Positions 8,425 through 20,485 of a DNA stretch of 64,000 nucleotides are shown here, piece by piece. Source of the DNA: Saccharothrix sp. NRRL B-16314 (lineage in GTDB: Bacteria > Actinomycetota > Actinomycetes > Mycobacteriales > Pseudonocardiaceae); the NCBI RefSeq assembly GCF_000716595.1, contig NZ_JNXC01000014.1:1-64000 (forward strand), in the 5' to 3' direction. Position numbers and translations under genes: made by a program. How positions within the stretch are numbered: the stretch's first letter is position 1; each line of letters starts with the position of its first letter. Under the pieces are notes generated by a model, which had not been told where the DNA came from, did no database searches, and saw nothing but the letters and a program-made list of their open reading frames with translations.

Positions 8425-9359
8425 TCGAGGTCCGCGGCCTGACGAGGCGCTACGGCGACGTCCTCGCCGTCGACGACCTGAGCTTCGACGTCGAACCGGG
8501 CAAGGTCACCGGGTTCCTCGGGCCGAACGGCGCCGGCAAGTCCACCACCATGCGGATCATGCTCGGCCTCGACCGGCCCACCTCGGGCACGGCCCTCGTC
8601 AACGGGCGTCCGTACGCGACGTTCACCGAACCGCTCCGGGAGGTCGGCGCGCTGCTCGACCCCGGCGCGGCGCACCACGGCCGCACCGGGCGCAGCCACC
8701 TCCGCGTGGCCGCCCGGTCGAACGGCATCCCGGCCCGCCGGGTGGACGAGGTGATCGAACGGGTCGGCCTCGACCGCGCGGCCCGCCGTCGGATCAAGGG
8801 CTACTCGCTGGGCATGAGGCAGCGCCTCGGCATCGCGGCGGCGCTGATCGGCGACCCGGGCGTGCTCCTGTTCGACGAGCCGATCAACGGGCTGGACCTC
8901 GACGGCGTCCGGTGGATTCGCGGGCTGCTGCGCCAACTCGCCGACGAGGGCCGCACCGTGCTGGTCTCCAGCCACCTGATGAGCGAGATGGAACAGGTCG
9001 CCGACCGCCTGGTCGTCATCGGCCGTGGCCGGCTGATCGCCGACGCGACGACGGCGCAGATCATGAGCGGGCTGGGGCACGTCCGGGTGCGTGTCCGCGG
9101 CCCGGAGCCCGATCGCCTCCTCACCGCGCTCCGGGAGCACGGCTTCCAGGCCGAACGGGTCGACGCCGACGAGGTGCGGGTCGAGGACAGCACCGCCGAG
9201 GAGGTGGGCGACCTCGCCCACGCCCTGCACGTTCCGCTGCACCACCTGTCCGAGGTGCGCCAGTCCCTTGAGGATGCCTACGTGGAGTTGACCAACAGCA
9301 GCGTCGAGTACCACGGCCGTGAGGCGCGGTCGGCGGGGACGACCGAGGTGGCGCGGTGA
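8421..9359 (+). CDS. ABC transporter ATP-binding protein (DrrA/CcmA-like exporter)
   Basis: A 312-residue ATPase starting VIEVRGLTRRYGDVLAVDDL. It shows Walker A GPNGAGKST near residue 40, a signature segment YSLGMRQRLGIA, Walker B VLLFDEPINGLD and the H-loop SSHLMSEME. The last 90 residues form the regulatory extension typical of ABC-2 type exporters. The GTG start overlaps the XRE stop (GTGA). Its partner permease follows with another GTGA overlap. Substrate is unknown; bacitracin or lantibiotic resistance and two-component-like stress export are the usual contexts. Confidence 0.92.
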   Translation: MIEVRGLTRRYGDVLAVDDLSFDVEPGKVTGFLGPNGAGKSTTMRIMLGLDRPTSGTALVNGRPYATFTEPLREVGALLDPGAAHHGRTGRSHLRVAARSNGIPARRVDEVIERVGLDRAARRRIKGYSLGMRQRLGIAAALIGDPGVLLFDEPINGLDLDGVRWIRGLLRQLADEGRTVLVSSHLMSEMEQVADRLVVIGRGRLIADATTAQIMSGLGHVRVRVRGPEPDRLLTALREHGFQAERVDADEVRVEDSTAEEVGDLAHALHVPLHHLSEVRQSLEDAYVELTNSSVEYHGREARSAGTTEVAR

Positions 9360-10237
9360 CGGCGGCGTCCGGCGTGGCCGGCCAGGTCCCAGCCGACAAG
9401 GCCCCAGCCGGCAAGGCACCAGTCGGCCGAGGCCGAGCCGGCAAGGTCCCCGTCGGCGGCGTGTCCTCCGGCGGCGTCTCCGTCGGCAGGGTGTTCGCCC
9501 GCTCCTGCGCTGCCGAGTGGACGCGACTGTGGACGGTCAAGGCGACGTGGTGGTTCCTCGCCGCGGCGGCCGTGACGATGGTGGGGGTCGGCGCCATCGC
9601 GGGGTTGGAAGCAGCCTCGGACCCCGTTCCCCCGCAGGGCGCCCCGGCGTGGTCGGCGGCCTCCGTCGCCGGGATGCCGGTGCAGTTCGCCCTGCTCGCC
9701 CTCACCCTGACCGCGGTGACGTCCGACTACGCGACCGGCGGGATCATCCCGGCCCTCCAGTGGACGCCGCGGCGCGGCATCTTCTTCCTCGCCCGTACGA
9801 CGGTGGCGGTGGGAACGGTGACGGGCCTCGGCGTGCTGCTCGCGGTCGCGTCCACCTTCACGGCGTTCGTCACGGCCCACCCGCTGCTCGACGTTCCGCT
9901 GGGCCACGGCCTGGACGTGCTCGGCAACGTCGCCTTCGTGTTCGCGGCGGGGTCGGCGTTCGCGATCGGGCTCGGCTTCCTGCTGCGCAACATCGCCGGA
10001 GCCCTCGTCACGGTGTTCCTGCTGATGCTCGTGCTCCCGCTGATGCTGCCGAACTTCGGCTACGAGTGGACGTCCGCGGTCGCCGAGCGCCTGCCCGGGT
10101 CGGGCGCGGTGTTCCTGCTGATCGGGGAGGTGCCGGGGATGACGTGGACGTCCTCGGTGGTCACCTTGCTCTGCTGGGCGGGTGGCGCCCTGCTGCTCGG
10201 CCGGCTGCGGTTGGGGCGCGACGACGCGAACCGGTGA
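9356..10237 (+). CDS. ABC-2 type transporter permease
   Basis: A 293-residue integral membrane protein with about six hydrophobic segments between residues 65 and 285, partnering the ATPase encoded just upstream. The N-terminal 45 residues are odd: about eight in-frame 15-bp repeats (9371-9490) encode (A/V)G(K/R)xP pentapeptides such as PAGKAPVG and AGKVPVG before the first transmembrane helix. Such basic Gly/Pro repeats are not part of the family, so either the true start is a later GTG near residue 44 (VGRVFARSC) or the tail was created by repeat expansion. Coding repeats here keep a multiple of three, unlike the intergenic 13-bp ones. Confidence 0.8.
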   Translation: MTAASGVAGQVPADKAPAGKAPVGRGRAGKVPVGGVSSGGVSVGRVFARSCAAEWTRLWTVKATWWFLAAAAVTMVGVGAIAGLEAASDPVPPQGAPAWSAASVAGMPVQFALLALTLTAVTSDYATGGIIPALQWTPRRGIFFLARTTVAVGTVTGLGVLLAVASTFTAFVTAHPLLDVPLGHGLDVLGNVAFVFAAGSAFAIGLGFLLRNIAGALVTVFLLMLVLPLMLPNFGYEWTSAVAERLPGSGAVFLLIGEVPGMTWTSSVVTLLCWAGGALLLGRLRLGRDDANR

Positions 10238-10271
10238 CGAGCCGCGTCCACCGGTCCGCCGCGTCCACCGG

Positions 10272-11459
10272 TCAGCTGGGGTCGCCGGGCTGGGGGTCGG
10301 TGGGGCGGTCCCAGGCGTGGGTGGTGAGGCGGGCGAGGGTGGAGCTGGTCAGCTCGGTGACCAGGAGGCTGCGCCGGAGGGGGAGGAGGCGGTGGGCTTT
10401 GCAGTGCTGCGTGGGCAGCACGGTGACCTCCTCGCCCACCACCCGGGTGTAGTCGGCGTCGAAGGCGACGCGCACGACCACGTCCAGCACGTCGTCGCAG
10501 ATGATGGACGAGCCCAGCAGCCACGCGCCCGGTCCGCGGCCGGCGTCGGGCGGGTCGAACGCGATGTGCAGCAGCCCCGCGTCGGCCACCTCCGAGGACT
10601 GCAGCCGGAACCACGTGATCCGGCCGCGGGCGTCGATCCGGCCGAACGTGCCGGTGCCCTGCTCCTTCGTGCCCAGCATCGCCACCCACAGCCCGGTCGG
10701 GCCCGGCACGAGCCCGACCGGCGTGCGGCCCTCCACCGGGATCTGCGTGACCCGGTCCGCGCGCGGGTCGATGCGCAGGATCAGGCTCGCATCGTCCTGG
10801 CTCGCGTAGAACTCGCCTGACAACGGGTGCCGGGCGACGAAGATCGGGTTCTCGCGCGCCCGGTAGAGCCGGTAGCGGGACGGATCGGCGTGGTCGATCG
10901 ACAGCACGTCGTTGCTGGTCTTGAGGCTGACCCAGAGCCGGTCGTCGTACTCGCCCACGTAGTGCGGGCCCCGTCCCTCGGGCACGTCGATCACCCGCAC
11001 GACCCGCGGCGGGACGTCCACGTCCGCGCCACCGGGGTCGACCAGCAGCAACCGGTTGCCGCCCTCGTGGGTGGCCCACACCATCCCCGGGTAGCGCTGG
11101 GACACCGCGAGGCCGTGCAGCATGTCGCCCGGCCCGCCGAGCGGGTGCGCGCGCACCGCCACGGCCTCTTCGGTGTCGGGGTCGAGCCGGACCTTGACCA
11201 GCCGGGCGTCGGACATCTGCGACACCAGCACCAGCGGCAGGCCGGGCACCTTCACCAGCTCGTGCGTGTCCTTCGTCGGCGGCAGGCCGTACTCCACCAC
11301 CGACCGGCTGGGCACGTCGTTCGCCGTGGCGCCGATCGCGACACCCGACCCGAGCGCGGGCACGGTGACACCGCTCAGCAGCAACGCCCGGTGAAAAGCT
11401 CGTCGTTCCACGCCACACCCCGCAACGGTGGTAACGGTCTCCACCGGCACGGTAAGCAC
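10272..11459 (-). CDS. Exported beta-propeller protein resembling virginiamycin B lyase (Vgb)
   Basis: A 395-residue protein with an N-terminal twin-arginine-like segment, ERRAFHRALLLSG, followed by hydrophobic residues. Repeated four-stranded blades are visible, for example LLLVDPGGADVDVPPRVVRV, LWVSLKTSNDVLSIDH, LILRIDPRADRVTQIPVEGR and LWVAMLGTKEQGTGTFGRID. The last of these follows the streptogramin lyase pattern. The GTG at 11459 is preceded by GGGAGG, which supports this start despite an unusual N-terminus. Whether it is an enzyme or a binding protein cannot be told. It converges on the ABC operon; a 17-bp direct repeat (10241-10274) lies between the two stops. Confidence 0.65.
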   Translation of the reverse strand: MLTVPVETVTTVAGCGVERRAFHRALLLSGVTVPALGSGVAIGATANDVPSRSVVEYGLPPTKDTHELVKVPGLPLVLVSQMSDARLVKVRLDPDTEEAVAVRAHPLGGPGDMLHGLAVSQRYPGMVWATHEGGNRLLLVDPGGADVDVPPRVVRVIDVPEGRGPHYVGEYDDRLWVSLKTSNDVLSIDHADPSRYRLYRARENPIFVARHPLSGEFYASQDDASLILRIDPRADRVTQIPVEGRTPVGLVPGPTGLWVAMLGTKEQGTGTFGRIDARGRITWFRLQSSEVADAGLLHIAFDPPDAGRGPGAWLLGSSIICDDVLDVVVRVAFDADYTRVVGEEVTVLPTQHCKAHRLLPLRRSLLVTELTSSTLARLTTHAWDRPTDPQPGDPS

Positions 11460-11640
11460 CGGGACCTCCCGCCACCCGCCCGAACAGCCGGTTCAGCCCT
11501 TGTGGGTGACCCCCGTCGAGCGGCCCGCCGCGGGCCGCAGAAGTTTTTCGCCGGTCGTGTCGATTCGCGGTGCCCGCCGTTCGACCTGAGGGTGAAGGGG
11601 GCCGGGAACGGCCTGAATGGACACAGGAGAGACTAGGGCC

Positions 11641-12060
11641 ATGAAGTACATGTTGATCATGCGCGCGACCGACGAGGCCTACAAGAGCATGGGTGAGTTC
11701 GACTTCAACCAGATCTTGGAGACCATGGGCAAGTACAACGACGAGATGCTCCAGGCCGGTGTCCTGGTTGCCGCGGAAGGACTTGCCGACGCGGAGGAAG
11801 GCGTGGTCGTCGACTACTCCTCCGAGCCGCCCGTCGTCACCGACGGCCCGTACGGCGAGACCAAGGAGCTGTTCGGCGGGTTCTACATCCTCAACGTGAC
11901 CTCGAAGGAAGAGGCCGTCGAGTGGGCCAAGCGGTCGCCGATGAGCGGTCCTGGCTTCAAGACCGAGATCCGCCGGGTCACGTCGATCGACGAGTTCCCG
12001 CAGGACAACGAGTGGATCCAGAAGGAGCGGGCCTGGCGCGAAGCCACCGGCCAGCTCTGA
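11641..12060 (+). CDS. YCII-related (DGPF-type) protein
   Basis: A 139-residue cytoplasmic protein of the YCII/DGPF family: MKYMLIMRATDEAYKSM at the start and the hallmark VVTDGPYGETKELFGGFYIL. YCII domains form dimeric alpha-beta barrels; in this subfamily the biochemical role is unknown. It sits 14 bp upstream of an ECF42-type sigma factor. This is the standard arrangement for ECF42, in which the sigma factor typically controls its DGPF partner. I chose ATG 11641 as it gives the conserved N-terminus; ACAGGAG lies 13 bp upstream. Confidence 0.9.
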   Translation: MKYMLIMRATDEAYKSMGEFDFNQILETMGKYNDEMLQAGVLVAAEGLADAEEGVVVDYSSEPPVVTDGPYGETKELFGGFYILNVTSKEEAVEWAKRSPMSGPGFKTEIRRVTSIDEFPQDNEWIQKERAWREATGQL

Positions 12061-12074
12061 GCGGGTAGACCGGA

Positions 12075-13358
12075 ATGGCCACCCCCGCCGACCGCGCGGC
12101 TCGTGACGCCGTCGCCGCCGTGTGGCGGATCGAGTCCGCACGGATCGTCGGCGCCCTCACGCGGTACACCGGCGACTTCGCGCTGGCCGAGGACATCGCC
12201 CAGGAGGCGTTGGCGGAGGCGCTCGTGACCTGGCCGCGTGACGGTGCGCCGCGCAACCCGGCGGGGTGGCTGCTCACCGTCGGCAAGCGTCGTGCGATCG
12301 ACGCGTTCCGCCGGCATTCCGCCCTGGACGAGAAGTACGCCGCCCTCGCCCGTGACCAGGGTGAGGGCGGCTCCTTCCCGGGGAGCGCGTCCGACCAGGC
12401 CGAGGACGTGCTGTGGGACCCGGACCAGATCGACGACGACGTGCTCGCGCTGATGTTCACCTCCTGCCACCCCGTGCTGTCGCGGGAGGCGCGGGTGGCG
12501 CTGACGTTGCGCGTGGTCGGCGGTCTGACCAGCGATGAGATCGCCAAGGCGTTCCTCATCCCGACCGCCACCGTGCAGGCCCGGATCACCAGGGCGAAGA
12601 AGACCCTCGGTGCGGCGAGGGTGCCGTTCGAGGTGCCGCCGGTCGAGGAGCGCGGGAAGCGGCTCGGCTCGGTGCTCAACGTGCTCTACGTGATCTTCAC
12701 CGAGGGGTCGACGGCCAGCTTCGGCGGCGACCTGATCCGGCTCGACCTGGCGAGCGAGGCGCAGCGCCTGGCACGGGTGTCGGCGCGGCTGATGCCGGAC
12801 GAGCCCGAGGTGCACGGCCTGCTGGCGCTGCTCGAACTGACCGCGGCCCGCTTCCCCGCCCGGACCGGGCCGGACGGTGAACCCGTGCTGCTGGAGCACC
12901 AGGACCGCCGCCGCTGGGACCGTGCCGCGATCCGCCGTGGACGGGCCGCCCTGGCCCGTGCGGAACAGGTCGGCCGCGGTCTGGGCGCTTACGGCTTGCA
13001 GGCGGCCATCGCCGAGTGCCACGCCGTCGCGCCGTCGGTCGAGGCGACGAACTGGGACCGGATCGTGCTGATCTACGAAGCGCTCGGCCGGCTCGCGCCG
13101 TCGCCGGTGGTCGACCTCAACCGGGCGGTGGCCGTGTCGATGGCGCGGGGACCGGCCGCCGCGCTGTCGATCGTGGACGACCTGGTGACGGCCGACGCGC
13201 TGGCCCACTCGCACCTCCTGCCGAGCGTTCGCGGTGAACTCCTCACCCGCATGGGACGGGTGGAGGAGGCACGCGCGGAACTGGAGCGCGCCGTGCGGCT
13301 GTGCGGCAACGAACGTGAACGCCTGGTGCTGGAGCGCAAACTCGCCGACCTCGCCTAG
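12075..13358 (+). CDS. ECF42-type sigma factor with C-terminal TPR extension
   Basis: A 427-residue sigma factor, twice the usual ECF length. Region 2 covers ALTRYTGDFALAEDIAQEAL and the following helix; region 4 covers LTLRVVGGLTSDEIAKAFLI then PTATVQARITRAKKTLGAA. The long C-terminal part (about 190-427) contains TPR-like helices such as RIVLIYEALGRLAPSPVVDL and the SHLLPSVRGELLTRMGR block, known in ECF42 to be needed for activity in place of an anti-sigma factor. It follows the DGPF-type partner gene. The stop is followed by a strong hairpin at 13377-13405. Confidence 0.92.
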   Translation: MATPADRAARDAVAAVWRIESARIVGALTRYTGDFALAEDIAQEALAEALVTWPRDGAPRNPAGWLLTVGKRRAIDAFRRHSALDEKYAALARDQGEGGSFPGSASDQAEDVLWDPDQIDDDVLALMFTSCHPVLSREARVALTLRVVGGLTSDEIAKAFLIPTATVQARITRAKKTLGAARVPFEVPPVEERGKRLGSVLNVLYVIFTEGSTASFGGDLIRLDLASEAQRLARVSARLMPDEPEVHGLLALLELTAARFPARTGPDGEPVLLEHQDRRRWDRAAIRRGRAALARAEQVGRGLGAYGLQAAIAECHAVAPSVEATNWDRIVLIYEALGRLAPSPVVDLNRAVAVSMARGPAAALSIVDDLVTADALAHSHLLPSVRGELLTRMGRVEEARAELERAVRLCGNERERLVLERKLADLA

Positions 13359-13376
13359 ATCGTCTTCCCTATATTG

Positions 13377-13405
13377 GAGAATCGGGGGGCGTCCCCCCGG
13401 TTCTC
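13377..13405. terminator. GC-rich hairpin between the ECF42 gene and the MFS gene
   Basis: GAGAA-T-CGGGGGG, loop CGT, CCCCCCG-G-TTCTC forms a 13-bp stem with one T-G wobble. It starts 18 bp after the sigma factor stop and ends 12 bp before the MFS ATG, directly abutting its Shine-Dalgarno (GGAGGGGG). No T-run follows. It may terminate the upstream operon, or attenuate MFS expression by occluding the ribosome site. Confidence 0.55.
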
Positions 13406-13417
13406 GGAGGGGGATTG

Positions 13418-14677
13418 ATGGGCGACACCGGCACGGCTCCGGGGGCGGCGGTCGGTCGCGGCAAGTGGCGTGACGCGGCGGAGTTGTTGGCGGACCGGAG
13501 GTTCCGGCGCTTCTTCCTCGGCTACGCCACGTCCCTGGTCGGGTCGTCCATGGCTCCGGTGGCCATGGCGTTCGCCGTGCTGGAGACCGGTGCTTCGGCG
13601 ACGGCCCTCGGCCTGGTGTTCACGGCGGGCGTCGTGCCGTCGATCGTGCTGCTGCTCGCCGGCGGGGTGCTCGCGGACCGGGTCTCGCGCCGGACCGTGA
13701 TGGTGGTGGCGGACGTCGTGTGCGCCGCCGCCCAGTTCGTGTTCGCCGCGCTCGTCCTCACCGGCACGGCCGAGGTGTGGTCGATGATGCTGCTGGCAGC
13801 CGTGCGTGGTGGTGCGGCGGCGTTCTACCAGCCGGCGTTGACCGCCATGCCGCCCGACCTGGTGGAGCCGGACCGGTTGCAGCGGGCCAACTCGTTCCTC
13901 GGTCTGGCGAAGGCGATCCCCGACGTGGCGGGTCCGGCCGTCGCCGGTGTGCTGGTGGTGCTGGGCGGTTCCGGTGTGGTCCTCGTGGTGGACGGGGTGA
14001 GCTACCTGCTCAGCGCGGTGTTCCTGGCCGGTGTCCGGGTGCCGCGGCGCAGCGCGCCGAAGCGGGAGTCGATCCTGGGCGACCTGCGGGAGGGCTGGGC
14101 GGAGTTCCGGTCCCGGCGGTGGGTGTGGACGGGCGTCGTGCAGTTCGCGTTGTGGAACATGGTCGTGGTGGCGCCGTTCATGGTGCTGGGACCGGTGGTC
14201 GCGCGCGACGGGCTGGGCGGTGCGTGGGCGTGGGGCACGATCGCGGCGGCGCAGGGTGCGGGCGCGGTCGTGGCGGGCGTCGTGCTGCTGCGGGTCCAGG
14301 TGCGCCGACCGCTGGTGACCATCGTCCTGGTCCAGCTCAGCTGGGTGTTCCTGCTGGGTTCCCTCGCCCTGGGTCTTCCCCTGCCGGCGGTGGCCGTGTC
14401 GGCGTTCGCGGTGGGTGTCGGATTGGGCGTGTTCGTGGCGTTGTGGCGCACCACCGAGCAGACCCTGATCCCGCGCGACGTGCTCTCACGGGTCACGTCC
14501 TACGAACTGCTCGGCGCGTACGCGCTGGGACCGGTCGGCCTCGCGGTCGTGGGCCCGGTCTCCGACTCGATCGGCATCGGCCCGGTCCTGTGGTTCGGCG
14601 TCGCCTGGCAGCTCCTCAGCAGCGCCGCCATCCTCCTCGTCCCCGAAGTCCGCTCGACCCGCCTCGACCCGTTCTGA
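13418..14677 (+). CDS. Major facilitator superfamily exporter (EntS/DHA3-like)
   Basis: A 419-residue membrane protein with about 12 hydrophobic helices. The cytoplasmic loop 2-3 carries the MFS motif GGVLADRVSRRTVMVVAD, and the protein begins with the DHA3-type stretch LLADRRFRRFFLGYATSLVG. This group includes macrolide and siderophore exporters. ATG 13418 is used rather than the TTG one codon earlier because of the spacing to GGAGGGGG. A hairpin lies right before it. Substrate unknown; no biosynthetic gene is adjacent. Confidence 0.88.
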   Translation: MGDTGTAPGAAVGRGKWRDAAELLADRRFRRFFLGYATSLVGSSMAPVAMAFAVLETGASATALGLVFTAGVVPSIVLLLAGGVLADRVSRRTVMVVADVVCAAAQFVFAALVLTGTAEVWSMMLLAAVRGGAAAFYQPALTAMPPDLVEPDRLQRANSFLGLAKAIPDVAGPAVAGVLVVLGGSGVVLVVDGVSYLLSAVFLAGVRVPRRSAPKRESILGDLREGWAEFRSRRWVWTGVVQFALWNMVVVAPFMVLGPVVARDGLGGAWAWGTIAAAQGAGAVVAGVVLLRVQVRRPLVTIVLVQLSWVFLLGSLALGLPLPAVAVSAFAVGVGLGVFVALWRTTEQTLIPRDVLSRVTSYELLGAYALGPVGLAVVGPVSDSIGIGPVLWFGVAWQLLSSAAILLVPEVRSTRLDPF

Positions 14678-14737
14678 CGTCCTGGGTGACACCAGCGGGG
14701 TGTGGCTAGGTCCGCTGGGGTGGCCGAGACTGGGGCC

Positions 14738-15149
14738 ATGGACGCGAAACGCCTGCTGGGGGAGTTCCTCCAAGCCCGTCGTTCGCAGTTGCGGCCGGAG
14801 GATGTGGGTCTGGTCGACCACGGCGACCGGCGGCGGGTGGCCGCCGACCAAGGCGGGGGCCGTCGTCGGGGCGTCGCGGCTGGCGTCCGGGCGACACCCG
14901 GACGATCCCGCACTGGCTTCGTTTGTAGGCGAGCTGTCCGCACGCAGCCGCGAATTCGCGTCCCGGTGGGCTGACACCGCGTCACGTCGGTCGGCGAAGC
15001 GGTGGTCGAGATGCAACACCCGCTGGTCGGCTCGCTCACTCGCCCTCGCACGCGGCCATGACCCTGCTCGTGCACGCCCTCGATCCACAGAGGACAGCGG
15101 TGCGCGAAACGCCGTCGCGGGAGCGGGACGGACGATCGTGCGCGCCTGA
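14738..15149 (+). pseudogene. Degenerate MmyB-type XRE regulator
   Basis: Starts convincingly as an MmyB-like regulator: MDAKRLLGEFLQARRSQLRP then EDVGLVDHGDRRRV. The reading frame then loses the helix-turn-helix core. In another frame (from about 14850) family-typical C-terminal sequence appears: HPDDPALASFVGELSARSRE then FASRWAD. Scraps like HPLVGSLT follow about 15019. An internal deletion of several hundred bases plus at least one frameshift best explain this. No intact open frame covers the family's usual 270-290 residues. Confidence 0.65.
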
Positions 15150-15172
15150 GAACACATGAGAATGGGAACAGA

Positions 15173-16165
15173 ATGCGCAGAAAGGCCATCATCACCGTGA
15201 TCCTGACCGCCGGCACGGCAGTCGCGCTCTCCACCGCCCCCGCGTCGGCTGCGGGGGCAGGTACGCCGGCCGCGATGTCGCAGTCCCGGCCGGCAGCGCA
15301 CACCCAGGTGGTGCGGTCGCGGATCGCGAACCACTTCGACCTGCTCGCCGGGCAGCTGCCGGAGAACGTCGCCCTCGCACCGGACGGCACGGCTTACGTG
15401 ACGTTCGCGGCGGCACGACAGGTCGCCGCGGTCATCCCCGGCGGTGCCACCACGATTCTCGCCACCATGCCCGAGCCCGCCGACGGCGGCGTGCACACCC
15501 CGGTGCTGAAGTTCGCCCTCACCACCGGAATCGTGCGCACCGCCGACGGCACGCTGTACTTCCTCTACGCCAGTGGCGACGCCGGTTCCACCGGCCTCTA
15601 CCGGCTCCGCCCCGGTGGCGCACCGCAGCGCATCGCCGCGCTGCCCGCCGACGGCCTGCCCAACGGGCTCGCCCTCGACGAGCGAACGGGAACGTTCTAC
15701 GCCACCGACTCCGTGCTCGGCACGATCACGACCGTGCCGCTGCGCGGTGGCACGGCGGAAGTCTGGTCGGCGGCACCGGAACTCGCCGCCACCGGTTTCC
15801 TCGGCGCCAACGGCGTGCAGGTGCGCCGCGGCGCGGTGTGGGCCACGAACCTGGACCAGGGCACCCTGCTGCGCGTCCCGGTGCGGCACGGACGCCCCGG
15901 CCAGGTCGAGGTCCGCGCCACCGGTCTCGTCGGCATCGACGACTTCGCCTTCCTGGGCGACGACGTGCTGGCCGCGCTCAACGGGCCGAACCAGGTGGTG
16001 CGCATCGCACCCGACGGCACCTCCACCACGCTGCTCGACGCCGCCGACGGCTTGCAGAACCCCACGTCGGTGGCCGTGCGCGACGACACCGCGCACGTGT
16101 TCAGCGCGGCCTACACCACCGCCGCCGACCCGAACCTGCTGCTGGCACAGCTGTCCTGCCGTTGA
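15173..16165 (+). CDS. Secreted SMP-30/gluconolactonase-like beta-propeller protein
   Basis: A 330-residue exported protein with a clear signal peptide (MRRKAIITVILTAGTAVALS, cleavage near PASAAG at about 27). Blade-like repeats follow: PENVALAPDGTAYVTFAAAR, TADGTLYFLYASGD, LPNGLALDERTGTFYATDSV, NGVQVRRGAVWATNLDQGTL and LQNPTSVAVRDDTAHVFSAA. The pattern is that of SMP-30/NHL-type propellers. No catalytic assignment is possible. A perfect 15-bp-stem hairpin 13 bp after the stop should terminate the transcript. Confidence 0.78.
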   Translation: MRRKAIITVILTAGTAVALSTAPASAAGAGTPAAMSQSRPAAHTQVVRSRIANHFDLLAGQLPENVALAPDGTAYVTFAAARQVAAVIPGGATTILATMPEPADGGVHTPVLKFALTTGIVRTADGTLYFLYASGDAGSTGLYRLRPGGAPQRIAALPADGLPNGLALDERTGTFYATDSVLGTITTVPLRGGTAEVWSAAPELAATGFLGANGVQVRRGAVWATNLDQGTLLRVPVRHGRPGQVEVRATGLVGIDDFAFLGDDVLAALNGPNQVVRIAPDGTSTTLLDAADGLQNPTSVAVRDDTAHVFSAAYTTAADPNLLLAQLSCR

Positions 16166-16177
16166 CCGGCGGCCCCG

Positions 16178-16213
16178 GGGTCCGGCCCGGACGACACCGT
16201 CCGGGCCGGACCC
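16178..16213. terminator. Strong intergenic hairpin after the SMP-30-like gene
   Basis: GGGTCCGGCCCGGAC (16178-16192) and GTCCGGGCCGGACCC (16199-16213) form a perfect 15-bp stem with a 6-base loop. It begins 13 bp after the upstream stop, in the gap before the convergent GH11 gene. Actinomycete terminators often lack a T-run, as here. Confidence 0.75.
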
Positions 16214-16429
16214 GTCGGCTCAGCGGAGCGGGCCGGTCGAGGCCGGTGACCAGCGGACCGCCTTCTCGTCAGCGCGACGACGACCGGGAACCCTTGCCTC
16301 CGAACGCATCGCCGTCGCGTCACCCGGAACGGGTCGTGCCCCCTGCGGCACCGCCGGAGCGGTGGCCGTCAGGGGGCACGAGCCGTGTCACCACGGCATC
16401 CCGGTGTGTCCTCCGGAGATCGGGTCGGG

Positions 16430-19654
<3,225 letters not shown>

Positions 19655-19664
<10 letters not shown>

Positions 19665-20485
19665 GATGCCTCCTGTTCGGGTCGGTGGGACATGGTCGGT
19701 GTCGGGTCGGCCGACGACGCGGTGCCGCGGAAGTGGCGACGCAGCGTCCGTCGCCACGGCACGTCGGGCAGGTCGAGTCGGAGCGCGGCCAGACCGGTGG
19801 CGTACTTGGAGATGCGGGCGGGTCGCAGCCCTCGTTGCCACAGCATCCGGTCGACCGGTGTGGCGGCCGACGCGGTCTTGGTCTCGACCACGGCCAGGCC
19901 GGGCAGTCGCAGCGTGGAATCCGCGTCCCGCCAGGAGAGCCCGGTGTCGATGGTGACCCGGCTCAGGGTCTCCGGGAGCAGCAGGGTGGCCCGGTGGTAG
20001 TCGGTCACCAGCACCGGGTCGAGCGTGCTCCCCGCCTCGGGGCCGATCGACTCGCGACCGAGGGCTTCGTCGATGAAGTCGCGTCCGGGGTGGACGGTGC
20101 CGCTGTTGCGGGGGTGGTACGGCAGCCGGTGCTTGGTGATGCTCCCGCGCGCACCGCTGATCTTGACCTCCAGCCAGCAGTCGCCGGAGTCCACGTAGGT
20201 GCGCGTGCGCACCTTGAAACGGCGGCGTCGCCGGTACGCCGCGCAGTAGTAGCTGGCCAACCTGGGCGTGTCGAAGTACACCGACTCGTAGCGGAACGTG
20301 CGCTCGCCGTCGATGTCCAGCACCTTGGCGTGCGGCGCGAGCTGGGCGAGCAGGCGCGGCAACGCCTCCACGGGGACGAGGTACTTGCGGTCCACCCTGG
20401 TCTGCAACGCCGCGCGGTCGATCAGCTCGGCGAGCCCGACGGGCGCGAGCCGCGCCAGCGCCCGCTTGATCGGCATCGTGGTCAT
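19655..20485 (-). CDS. VTC-domain (polyphosphate-polymerase-like) protein
   Basis: A 276-residue cytoplasmic protein with the VTC domain, a triphosphate-tunnel fold. Visible features are TRVDRKYLVPVEALPRLLAQ (basic tunnel strand), FRYESVYFDTP, KVRTRTYVDSGDCWLEVKIS, the TKHRLPY basic strand, and VVETKTASAATPVDRMLW. In yeast Vtc4 this fold makes polyphosphate from ATP; bacterial copies beside CotH and DUF4956 are untested as far as I know. It overlaps the DUF4956 gene by 4 bp and CotH by 10 bp, so all three are one operon. Confidence 0.88.
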
